Source: Nostoc sp. B(2019) (GTDB taxonomy: Bacteria; Cyanobacteriota; Cyanobacteriia; Cyanobacteriales; Nostocaceae). Taken from it: a stretch of DNA of 64,000 nucleotides. Shown here piece by piece: positions 53,173 to 60,952 of the stretch. The DNA lies in contig NZ_WVID01000003.1 in NCBI RefSeq assembly GCF_010091925.1, positions 124,001 to 188,000 on the forward strand, written 5' to 3'. Under the pieces are notes generated by a model. It saw only the letters and a list, made by a program, of their open reading frames with translations. It made no database searches and was not told the DNA's origin. Each line of letters begins with the position of its first letter. Positions within the stretch are counted from its first letter, which is position 1. The translations under genes were made by a program, and so were the position numbers.

Positions 53173-54032
53173 AATCTTTTTACGGTTTATTTGTAGGTTT
53201 AGTAACCTTAGATTTGATTTATCTTGCTGACTCTGCTCCTATGAATAATCAGAAGATTGTTGCTGCTGACTATACTTTAGCAGCAGGTGGCCCAGCCACA
53301 AACGCAGCTGTTACTTTCGGTTATTTAGGTAATCAAGCTAAGGTTTTGGGTGTGGTGGGTTTTCACCCGATGACGCAACTAATTCGCCAAGATTTGGCAA
53401 ATTACAAAGTTGCGATCGCTGATCTCGATTCCAGCACTACTACAGCACCGCCCGTCTCTTCTATCATTGTCACCCAAGCTACAGGTGAACGGGCTGTAGT
53501 TTCGATCAATGCTGTCAAAACTCAAATTAGTGGCGCATCTATCCCAGTAAATATTTTACAAAATGTCGATATTGTGCTTATTGATGGGCATCAAATGACA
53601 ATTGGAGGTGCGATCGCCCAAATGGCTAAAGCTAAGAATATCCCAGTGGCGATCGATGGTGGGAGTTGGAAACCTGGATTTGAGCAAGTTCTGCCTTTTG
53701 TTGATTACGCTGTTTGTTCTGCTAATTTTTATCCTCCCAATTGCCAAACTCAGGAAGACGTTTTTGCCTACCTCCACGCCTTTGGCATTCCTCATATTGC
53801 CATTACCCACGGGGAAAAACCAATTCAGTACTTGAGTTGCGATCAAACTGGCAATTTAGATGTGCCACATGTCCAAGCAGTTGATACGCTGGGGGCTGGA
53901 GATATTTTCCACGGTGCTTTTTGCAACTATATTTTAAGAGAAAGTTTTACCGATGCACTAGCACAAGCAGCTAATATCGCCGCTGATTCTTGTCAATTTT
54001 TCGGCACGCGTCGCTGGATGGATTCAAAGTAG
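53160..54032 (+). CDS. PfkB-family sugar kinase
   Basis: The 290-residue ribokinase-like protein has AAGGPATNAAVTFGYLGNQA (substrate site) and the ATP/anion-hole motif DTLGAGDIFHGAFCNYIL with catalytic Asp. Lengths and strand order match the PfkB superfamily. The substrate is not evident from sequence; close cyanobacterial relatives are annotated only as sugar kinases. The ATG at 53160 is embedded in the ACTAATG heptamer repeat, which leaves no Shine-Dalgarno; an alternative start further in is not obvious. Confidence 0.85.
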   Translation: MTNDKSFYGLFVGLVTLDLIYLADSAPMNNQKIVAADYTLAAGGPATNAAVTFGYLGNQAKVLGVVGFHPMTQLIRQDLANYKVAIADLDSSTTTAPPVSSIIVTQATGERAVVSINAVKTQISGASIPVNILQNVDIVLIDGHQMTIGGAIAQMAKAKNIPVAIDGGSWKPGFEQVLPFVDYAVCSANFYPPNCQTQEDVFAYLHAFGIPHIAITHGEKPIQYLSCDQTGNLDVPHVQAVDTLGAGDIFHGAFCNYILRESFTDALAQAANIAADSCQFFGTRRWMDSK

Positions 54033-54729
54033 GGGCGCATAGCCATGCATTAGTCTCAACTTAAGGTAAATCAGGAGGAAAATTCCCAAGTTATCCAATA
54101 CTTCTTGGATAAGTATTGTTCACCTATAATATGTCTGGGAAAAGGGTAAAGGGTAAATTAAAACCCTTTCCCTTTTCCCCTTAACCAAAAAGTATTAATG
54201 GCAATTTCCGTGACCGCTCTTCACAACTGTCTGTCTCTGATGGAGTTTCTCTAATCACAGACGGCGAAATGACTGTTTCTATCGCTTTGAATACTAACTC
54301 TGCTTTTAATGTTGGCGTTATCAAGGAGAAATCTTTTAGCAGCACCAATTTTTGCGAACAAACTTCTGAGTGAACAATTATCACTTTACCTTGCTTTTGT
54401 TCTTAACCGAGAAGTATTGCCAAGTTATTCTCACAAGTTTCATGAAAAAATCACGAGTTTTATGACAAACATCGCGAGTTTCATGAAAAAATCACGAGTT
54501 TTATGACAAACATCGCGAGTTTCATGAAAAAAATCACGAGTTTTATGACAAACATCACGAGTTTCATGAAAAAATCACGAGTTTTATGACAAACATCACG
54601 AGTTTCATGAAAAATCACTCTGTTTTAGCAACGAAATACAAAATGTAGCTCTGAGCTTAAGTTGATACCAATGACAGCCGTGTGTCCCTACTCAAGTTAT
54701 ACATAGTTAAGTTAGATAAGGCTAAATTA
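54033..54729. other. Spacer with palindrome and tandem repeat array
   Basis: There is no convincing gene here. At 54137-54180 lies an inverted repeat (GGGAAAAGGGTAAAGGG against CCCTTTCCCTTTTCCCC), a Nostoc spacer type. A 41-base tandem array follows at 54438-54612. A 67-codon minus-strand frame (54181-54384) and a 65-codon plus-strand frame running into the array have no family match that I know. Confidence 0.45.
54438..54612. repeat. 41-bp tandem repeat array with TTTCATGAAA palindromes
   Basis: Units of about 41 bases consist of two related halves, TTTCATGAAAAAATCACGAG and TTTTATGACAAACATCGCGAG. The perfect palindrome TTTCATGAAA recurs at 54438, 54479, 54520, 54562 and 54603, i.e. every 41, 41, 42 and 41 bases. 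The period is not a multiple of three, so it does not code a repeated peptide. It ends 118 bases upstream of the cysQ-like ATG. Confidence 0.88.
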
Positions 54730-55584
54730 ATGAAAGACTTACAAGAAATATTAGCGATCGCTCTTGATGTCGGTTTGGGGGCAGCAAATATACTGCGGTC
54801 TTACTACCACGAAACTGCAAAAAATTCTAACTTAGAAGTGCAATATAAACATAATGAGCCTGTCACAGTTGCAGATATAGCTGTAAGCCAATACATTTTG
54901 GAAAGATTACAAGCGGCCTTGGGTAATGAAGAATTTGCCTATATCAGCGAAGAAACCTATCAATCGCAATTGGGTGGGGACACTCCTGAGTGGGTATGGA
55001 TCATTGACCCTTTAGATGGTACGCGAGACTTTATTGAAAAAACTGGAGATTATGCGATTCATATTGCTTTAGTAAACAAGACACGCCCAGTACTAGCAGT
55101 AGTAGCAGTACCCGAAGCAGAAAAATTGTACTACGCCACAAAAGGTGGAGGTACATTTGTGCAAACCCGTGATGCATCTATTCCCTTAAATGTTTCGTCA
55201 AGCAAACGAGTTGAAGATTTAACCTTAGTTGTTAGTCGTTCTCACCGCAATGAACGATTAAATTACTTACTACAACACCTACCGTGTCAAAATCAGAAAT
55301 CTGTTGGCAGTGTAGGGTGCAAAATTGCCACCATCGTTGAACAACAGGCCGATGTCTACATTTCTCTTTCCGGTAAGTCTGCTCCTAAAGACTGGGATAT
55401 AGCCGCTCCAGAATTAATTCTGACGGAAGCTGGGGGTAAATTTACTCACTTCGATGGCACTCCACTGCAATACAACACTGGTGATATCAATCAGTGGGGT
55501 GGTTTACTTGCTAGCACCAGCCAGCATCACGAGATGTTATGTCAAAAAGCAGAAAAGGCTTTAGCACAGTTTACACATAGCTAG
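54730..55584 (+). CDS. cysQ: 3'(2'),5'-bisphosphate nucleotidase (CysQ/inositol phosphatase family)
   Basis: The 284-residue protein belongs to the lithium-sensitive Mg-dependent phosphatases that degrade 3'-phosphoadenosine-5'-phosphate from sulfate assimilation. Motifs are EPVTVADIAVSQYI, SEETYQ, WIIDPLDGTRDFIEKTGDYA (metal site) and PKDWDIAAPELILTEAGG. Inositol monophosphatase activity cannot be excluded. The ATG at 54730 (MKDLQEILAIALDV) is preferred over an upstream frame from 54682. It follows the tandem repeat array. Confidence 0.88.
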   Translation: MKDLQEILAIALDVGLGAANILRSYYHETAKNSNLEVQYKHNEPVTVADIAVSQYILERLQAALGNEEFAYISEETYQSQLGGDTPEWVWIIDPLDGTRDFIEKTGDYAIHIALVNKTRPVLAVVAVPEAEKLYYATKGGGTFVQTRDASIPLNVSSSKRVEDLTLVVSRSHRNERLNYLLQHLPCQNQKSVGSVGCKIATIVEQQADVYISLSGKSAPKDWDIAAPELILTEAGGKFTHFDGTPLQYNTGDINQWGGLLASTSQHHEMLCQKAEKALAQFTHS

Positions 55585-55925
55585 AGCCTGGGCAATTTCC
55601 GTGCAAATGCGCTTTTATGACATTAGTTCATGGTAAGATTACCAACACACTCATAAAAAACATAACTTCTTAGATCCTTCGGTTTCAGATTCAGCCTCAT
55701 TTTCAAGTTGAAGACTTTTAGGCGATCGCTAGCCACATATTTGCATTTAACAATCCAAATAGAGCAGGCGACACGAACCCATTATTGGCAGTTTATAAAA
55801 GCTGTCCTAAAAGTTTTATTCTTGAAAGCTACTCCGTATGAGTTGCTCATTTGAGCCTGTGCTATACTTATGGATATAAGGATTATTTTCGGTTGAGTAA
55901 CTCGTTTTGATTTCTAAAAAGCGTC

Positions 55926-55970
55926 TCTCCGAATTTAACTCTCTACACTCTCTGAATTCGGAGACATTCT
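55926..55970 (+). promoter_or_regulatory. Leader hairpin masking the Shine-Dalgarno of the RRM gene
   Basis: TCTCCGAATT (55926-55935) is a perfect complement of AATTCGGAGA (55955-55964), loop 19. The right arm contains GGAG (55960-55963), seven bases before the ATG at 55971. Folding would hide the ribosome binding site. This suggests temperature- or protein-controlled translation. Upstream, from 55585 to about 55900, no gene is seen; the promoter should be there. Confidence 0.75.
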
Positions 55971-56276
55971 ATGTCAATTTACGTGGGAAACCTGTCATAT
56001 CAGGTTACAGAAGAGGACTTAAAGCGAGCTTTTGCAGAGTACGGAACAGTGAATCGCGTTCAATTACCCACTGATCGGGAAACAGGCCGTCCCCGTGGGT
56101 TTGCCTTTGTAGAAATGGAAACAGATACACAAGAACAAGCTGCCATTGAAGCACTGGATGGTGCTGAGTGGATGGGACGTGATTTGAAAGTAAACAAAGC
56201 TAAACCCCGTGAAGAAAGAAGTAATTCCTCTCGTGGTAGCTGGGGCGGTAATAATGCCCGCCGCAACCGTTACTAA
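55971..56276 (+). CDS. rbp: Cyanobacterial RRM RNA-binding protein (Rbp)
   Basis: A 101-residue protein with one RRM: RNP2 IYVGNL at residues 3-8 and RNP1 RGFAFVEM at about 43-50, followed by a short Gly/Asn/Arg-rich tail (GSWGGNNARRNRY). Such proteins bind single-stranded RNA; several are cold-induced in filamentous cyanobacteria. The second S21 gene follows after 123 bases, an arrangement known for rbp-rpsU pairs. The 5' leader hairpin likely controls translation. The short glycine tail makes it one of the small Rbp members. Confidence 0.94.
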   Translation: MSIYVGNLSYQVTEEDLKRAFAEYGTVNRVQLPTDRETGRPRGFAFVEMETDTQEQAAIEALDGAEWMGRDLKVNKAKPREERSNSSRGSWGGNNARRNRY

Positions 56277-56309
56277 GTCCTTATACTAAAAAATTCACAT
56301 CTAGAGTCT

Positions 56310-56357
56310 CCAGCAGATGAAGCCAAAGGCTCATATCTGCTGGAATATTTTATTTTG
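56310..56357 (+). terminator. Nested hairpin between rbp and rpsU
   Basis: CCAGCAGAT (56310-56318) pairs with ATCTGCTGG (56335-56343). Inside it AGCC (56321-56324) pairs with GGCT (56328-56331) around an AAA loop. An A/T-rich tail AATATTTTATTTTG follows. It looks like a terminator or attenuator that lets only part of the rbp transcripts continue into rpsU. Confidence 0.78.
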
Positions 56358-56399
56358 TCCCTAGCCTTAAACTATTCATCCACATAAGGAGGAATGAGA

Positions 56400-56594
56400 A
56401 TGACGCAAGTAGTTTTGGGGGAGAATGAGGGTATTGAATCAGCTTTGCGAAGATTTAAGCGGGAAGTATCTAAAGCCGGAATTTTCCAGGATATGAGGAA
56501 AAAGCGTCATTTTGAGACGCCAATAGAAAAAGAGAAGCGTAAAGCAATTGCTAGGCACAAGCAACGTCGGAACCAACGTTCTCGCTACAGTTAA
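56400..56594 (+). CDS. rpsU: Ribosomal protein S21 (copy 2)
   Basis: A 64-residue S21: [40 protein letters not shown], then a Lys/Arg tail. AAGGAGG at 56386-56392 is seven bases before the second ATG (56400), so the first ATG at 56394 is too close to be used. It follows the RRM gene and a strong hairpin. Together with the copy at 51295 the strain has two S21 paralogs within 5 kb. Confidence 0.93.
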   Translation: MTQVVLGENEGIESALRRFKREVSKAGIFQDMRKKRHFETPIEKEKRKAIARHKQRRNQRSRYS

Positions 56595-56723
56595 CTCAAG
56601 TCCCAGCAAATTTACCTTTCGATTTGACATCCGGCCAGCATCTCTTCAGAATTCCATCTCACTTCTTTTATATTTTTAGACCACACTCTTACATTCCTCT
56701 GTGCGGCCCTGTCTTGGAAAGTC

Positions 56724-56758
56724 CTGAGCGTTGGCTTTTGCCGCTCAGATTTCTTTTT
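56724..56758 (+). terminator. Terminator-like hairpin after rpsU
   Basis: CTGAGCG (56724-56730) pairs with CGCTCAG (56742-56748), loop 11, followed by ATTTCTTTTT. It lies 130 bases after rpsU, so the transcript would have a long 3' tail, or this ends a small RNA. A second palindrome ACCTCTTAGAGGT lies at 56825-56837 before TCTTTTG. The rest of 56595-56997 shows no gene. Confidence 0.65.
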
Positions 56759-56997
56759 GCGTCAGATAAAAAAGATGTGGTTCATTTACCTGAAAGTACC
56801 TAACTGACGGTTTTGCATAGTAAAACCTCTTAGAGGTCTTTTGATTCAGCCAACTAGGCGGACACTATGTAAGCCGTCGAATTTACGTTAACTGAGGTAA
56901 GAACCGCTATATCAATTTAAGTAAAATTAACTAATGCAGACGTATCTTTCTGTATACCTATAGAGTTATAATCTTTGGCTATAGATTTTCAGAAAAA

Positions 56998-57720
56998 ATG
57001 CTGCGACTGTACCATCTTTTACTAGCTTCTATTTTATTTGTTTTAATACCTCTGGGAGCAAAGTTGATTCTCCCTTACTTTTCTACTACTAAAGTGGCAC
57101 AACCCTCAGCCGTGGTAGAGCCTCCTAGCCCTAGTGAGGGAAATATCTGGAAGAAAATCTTGGGAAACACTGCTGCTCCAACTGGCTGGCAAGTCGCTGC
57201 TTGTGAGGGAAATGCGCCCTTGTTGTGTGTCTCTTCTAAAGAAGAACTTTTAGGTACGGTTGAGATCGGAGTTTACCCGCTAGCGAACAATCAGGATTTT
57301 CAAAAAAAGCTACTAGCAGCGGGTATTTCACCTAGTTCTGAGGTGGAATACCAAAGTCCCAAGTACCAAACCCAAGTATTAACAGCACTTAAGGCTTGGA
57401 TTGCAGACTATTACACTTTTTTATTAAAAGATCGTCAGAGTAGTTATGGAAAGCAGATAGTTTTTTCAGTTTATCCGACACAACCAGTACCTATTGGTAA
57501 GCTTCAGGGAATCCGCTATGGGTTTACTGGACTCAAACAACAAGGTGGAGTACAAGAGCAACATATTAGTCATGCTGCGTTTGATGGTACTACACTTTAC
57601 GTAATTACCACTGCCTTTGATCCAGGTTCGCAAACAGGTAGGTTTGAGAAACTAGAAAATTTGGCGATTTTTCAACCTTACTTATATGCGATCGCAGCGG
57701 ATCTGCGTTTGCCCCAATAG
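56998..57720 (+). CDS. Membrane-anchored hypothetical protein
   Basis: A 240-residue protein begins MLRLYHLLLASILFVLIPLG, an N-terminal hydrophobic segment that is an anchor or signal peptide, followed by a Pro/Ser linker (VAQPSAVVEPPSPSEG) and a globular domain. That domain includes GTVEIGVYPLANNQDFQKKL, LKAWIADYYTFLLKDRQSSY and GTTLYVITTAFDPGSQTGRF. It seems to be an extracytoplasmic domain of a conserved cyanobacterial type, but I cannot name it. It precedes the GAF receptor gene by 200 bases on the same strand. Confidence 0.68.
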   Translation: MLRLYHLLLASILFVLIPLGAKLILPYFSTTKVAQPSAVVEPPSPSEGNIWKKILGNTAAPTGWQVAACEGNAPLLCVSSKEELLGTVEIGVYPLANNQDFQKKLLAAGISPSSEVEYQSPKYQTQVLTALKAWIADYYTFLLKDRQSSYGKQIVFSVYPTQPVPIGKLQGIRYGFTGLKQQGGVQEQHISHAAFDGTTLYVITTAFDPGSQTGRFEKLENLAIFQPYLYAIAADLRLPQ

Positions 57721-57919
57721 CACCTTGTCCTAATGGCTAAAAATATACTGAAATAAAAATAGATTTCCATGCGTACTGGTGAACCCAGAAAGTGTACGCA
57801 GTTCATGAGGACGATTGGCAAATTAATCAGGAATGTTACGCCTCGACATTTCATCACCGATTTGCAAAGCAGATATACTCAATCTAGCTGTGCCAATTTA
57901 TCTTGGCGAGGTTTTATCC

Positions 57920-60900
57920 ATGACTCAGCCTTCCTTCGATAAGTCTAATAGCAATAGCGCTACCACTAGCTCTGTTGCTCGCCCAGACAAAGCTGCTAAG
58001 AGTAATTCCCAGAGTAGACTTGATAGGCGTATGACAAAACTCAATAGTTCCGCAAGCCGTTCAGAGTCTCTTTTGCCTCAGCAGCAATGGAGCTTGAAGT
58101 CTAAAGCAACCGTTTGGGCGATCGCTCTGACTATGCTCCCGGTGGTGACAGTTGGGATAGCTAGCTACCTTGGTAGTCAATCCATTACTAGACAGCTCAC
58201 CCAAGCTAGACTTACAAGTAGTAAGACAGATCTTAAAGAAGTTGAACTTGCGCTCAACAAACATAGTTCATCCCTATTACTTGAGACTGGGATGATAGCT
58301 GTAGCAGCAGGAGCGATCGCTGCTTTCCTGACAAATCGTGCCACTCGTCAAGTTCAGTCTGCTGCCGAGATTTCTACTGCTTTAGTGAATAGACTACGAC
58401 GAGAAGAAGTGGGAACTCGGACTCGCGCTGCTGGCCAAGATGAACTGGTCGCGCTACAGGCAAATATTAACTTGCTACAAGAGCAGTTGCCAGAGATGAT
58501 CTGGAAACAAGAAGCTGAAGCCGAGCGCTCCCAGCTATTAATGAACATTACTCGTCGCATTCAGGAAGCACTCTCTGAAGAAGATGTCCTGAGAACAACC
58601 GTTGAACAAGTTCGCGAAGCTTTCAAAATAGACCGCGTAGTAATTTTTCGCTTTGACGACCGTGGGAGTGGAACGTTTGTAGAAGAATCAGTAGCACCCG
58701 GTTTACCAAAAACTTTGTGGGCGACCGTCTCAGATCCTTGTTTTGAAGAGGGATATGTCGAACAGTACCGACAAGGGCGTGTCCGAGCGATCGATGATAT
58801 TTATCAAGCTAACCTTCAAGATTGTCATATCGGGTTATTGGAGCGATTTGCAGTCAAAGCAAATCTCATCGCACCCATCCTCAAAGATAACCAGCTATTC
58901 AGCTTGCTAATAGGACATCAGTGCTCTGGGCCCCGTTTTTGGCAACAATCTGAGATTAATTTGTTCGCCCAAATCGCTACGCAAGTAGGATTTGCTCTCA
59001 ACCATGTAAGGCTTGTAGAAAAGATAGATATCAGAGCCGACCAAGCCCAATTAATTACCGATATTACCAGGCGAATTCGGCGATCGCTCAACGAAGAAGA
59101 TGTACTTAAAATCACCGTTGACGAAATCCGCAAAGCAATTAGTACTGACCGAGTGCTAGTCTATGGCTTTGACTCCAACTGGTATGGGACTGTTGTTGCC
59201 GAAGCAGTGCTTCCAGGTTTTCCTAAAGCATTACGGGCTAACATCAAAGACCCTTGTTTTGCAGAAGGCTATGTTGAACAATATCAAGCAGGTCGAGTTC
59301 GAGCAACCAACAACATTTATGAAGCAGGACTAAGCGCTTGTCATATTAGCCAACTCGAACCCTTTGCGGTGAAAGCAAATCTGGTTGCACCCATTCTCAA
59401 AGATGACCAGTTATTTGGTTTACTGGTTGCCCATCAGTGTTCTGCGCCTAGGGAGTGGCGGCAGTTTGAAATTGATCTATTTTCTCAGTTAGCTATGCAG
59501 GTGGGATTTGCCCTTGATCATGCCAGACTGCTGCAACGCATTGATGCTGAAGGAATGCAAACCCATTTGATTGCAGATATTACTAGGCGAATTCGGCGAT
59601 CGCTCAACGAAGAAGATGTACTTAAAACCACAGTTGACGAAATCCGCAAAGCAATCAGTACTGACCGAGTACTAATCTATAGCTTTGATCCCAATTGGTA
59701 TGGCACAGTTATAGCCGAATCAGTACTTCCAGGCTTTCCTAAAGCATTGCGAGCCAAAATCAATGACCCTTGTTTTGCTGAAGGCTATGTTGAACAATAT
59801 CAAGCAGGTCGAGTCCGGGCAACCAACAACATTTATGAAGCAGGACTAAGTGCTTGTCACATCAGCCAACTCGAACCCTTTGCGGTGAAGGCGAATCTGG
59901 TTGCACCCATTCTCAAAGATGACCAGTTATTTGGTTTACTGATTGCCCATCAGTGTTCTGCACCTAGGGAGTGGCAGCAGTCTGAGATTGATTTGCTCGC
60001 TCAGTTAGCCATGCAAGTGGGATTTGCCCTTGACCATGCTAGGCTCCTAGACCAGGTAGAACACGCATATCAATCTGTTGAATCCGCTTTTTACGAGCAG
60101 CAACAACAAAAAGAAGCACTCCAGCATCAAGTATCAGAACTACTGAGGGATAGTGAAACTGTTGTCGAAACTCTCTCCTCTGAGACACTTAGCCAGATGG
60201 AGTCTGTGACATCTGCCTACAATCAAATTCAAGCATTGGCTAATTCGGCTCAAGAAATGCTCCTCTGTCTCCAACAAGCTGAACGCCAAGAGCAGCGACT
60301 CAATCACACGTTAAAAGACGGGCAGGAGGTCATGAACCAGATTGGAGACAGTATTTGGGCAATTCGAGCAACAGTTATAGAAGCTGCCGCAAGAGTTAAG
60401 CGCTTAGACCAGCCTTCCCAAAAGCTCTTGCAAGGAGTGAGCCTGCTCGGTCAGGTGGCATCACAGATCAAATTCCATGTCATGAAAATTGCCCTGGAAG
60501 CAACCCGTACTGGCGGAGCAGGTGGAGATGCTTCTATCGCGGAAAAAGTCCTTTACCTGGCGCAGCAATTAGATGCCGACATTGCAGAAATCCAATCCCT
60601 AGTAGCAGAAATTCACACAGCAAATAACGAAATCGTAACGTTAATGGAGACTGGAAAAGAACAGGCGATCGCCGGGACTAAAGGAGCCGCAGAAACTCAG
60701 CAAAAACTTAATCAAATCAACGCCATTACTAGCCAAGTGAATGCACTAATTGAGGAACTAACTCAAGCATCTACAAACCAAGTAGAAACTTCAACCGCTG
60801 CCAGCCAATCTATTCTAGAAGTTGCGAGTATCGCTAATCAGACATCAGAACAAGCTGTAGCAGTAGCTAAGTCCCTGGCTAAGTTGACAGCAATTGCGCA

Positions 60901-60922
60901 ACAACAGGAGGGTGGAGATTAG
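57920..60922 (+). CDS. Three-GAF methyl-accepting-type receptor, possible DXCF cyanobacteriochrome
   Basis: The 1000-residue protein has two membrane spans (about 63-85 and 119-138), a HAMP-like stretch, three GAF domains and a C-terminal helical signalling region like a chemotaxis receptor (MKIALEATRTGGAGGDASIA at the tip). Each GAF contains DPCF and, 28 residues later, Cys-His: Cys pairs 274/302, 446/474 and 618/646. The GAF units recur with an exact 172-residue period. DPCF and CH with this spacing are the two chromophore cysteines of DXCF cyanobacteriochromes such as TePixJ. So a PixJ-like light sensor is possible; bilin binding is inference. The signalling tip is degenerate, and no che genes are adjacent. 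The start at 57920 follows GCGAGG. Confidence 0.85.
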   Translation: MTQPSFDKSNSNSATTSSVARPDKAAKSNSQSRLDRRMTKLNSSASRSESLLPQQQWSLKSKATVWAIALTMLPVVTVGIASYLGSQSITRQLTQARLTSSKTDLKEVELALNKHSSSLLLETGMIAVAAGAIAAFLTNRATRQVQSAAEISTALVNRLRREEVGTRTRAAGQDELVALQANINLLQEQLPEMIWKQEAEAERSQLLMNITRRIQEALSEEDVLRTTVEQVREAFKIDRVVIFRFDDRGSGTFVEESVAPGLPKTLWATVSDPCFEEGYVEQYRQGRVRAIDDIYQANLQDCHIGLLERFAVKANLIAPILKDNQLFSLLIGHQCSGPRFWQQSEINLFAQIATQVGFALNHVRLVEKIDIRADQAQLITDITRRIRRSLNEEDVLKITVDEIRKAISTDRVLVYGFDSNWYGTVVAEAVLPGFPKALRANIKDPCFAEGYVEQYQAGRVRATNNIYEAGLSACHISQLEPFAVKANLVAPILKDDQLFGLLVAHQCSAPREWRQFEIDLFSQLAMQVGFALDHARLLQRIDAEGMQTHLIADITRRIRRSLNEEDVLKTTVDEIRKAISTDRVLIYSFDPNWYGTVIAESVLPGFPKALRAKINDPCFAEGYVEQYQAGRVRATNNIYEAGLSACHISQLEPFAVKANLVAPILKDDQLFGLLIAHQCSAPREWQQSEIDLLAQLAMQVGFALDHARLLDQVEHAYQSVESAFYEQQQQKEALQHQVSELLRDSETVVETLSSETLSQMESVTSAYNQIQALANSAQEMLLCLQQAERQEQRLNHTLKDGQEVMNQIGDSIWAIRATVIEAAARVKRLDQPSQKLLQGVSLLGQVASQIKFHVMKIALEATRTGGAGGDASIAEKVLYLAQQLDADIAEIQSLVAEIHTANNEIVTLMETGKEQAIAGTKGAAETQQKLNQINAITSQVNALIEELTQASTNQVETSTAASQSILEVASIANQTSEQAVAVAKSLAKLTAIAQQQEGGD

Positions 60923-60952
60923 AGGTAGGGGGAGCGGAGGAGCAGCACTTTT

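Noticed and set aside
53556-53846. 96-codon minus-strand frame within the PfkB gene
   Set aside because: Antisense to a gene with clear kinase motifs; no independent support.
54309-54506. 65-codon frame running into the tandem array
   Set aside because: It ends inside the repeat because the 41-base period shifts frame; not a stable coding repeat.
54438-54612. Tandem array considered as CRISPR
   Set aside because: Units are contiguous with no unique spacers and half-units are related to one another; no cas genes nearby.
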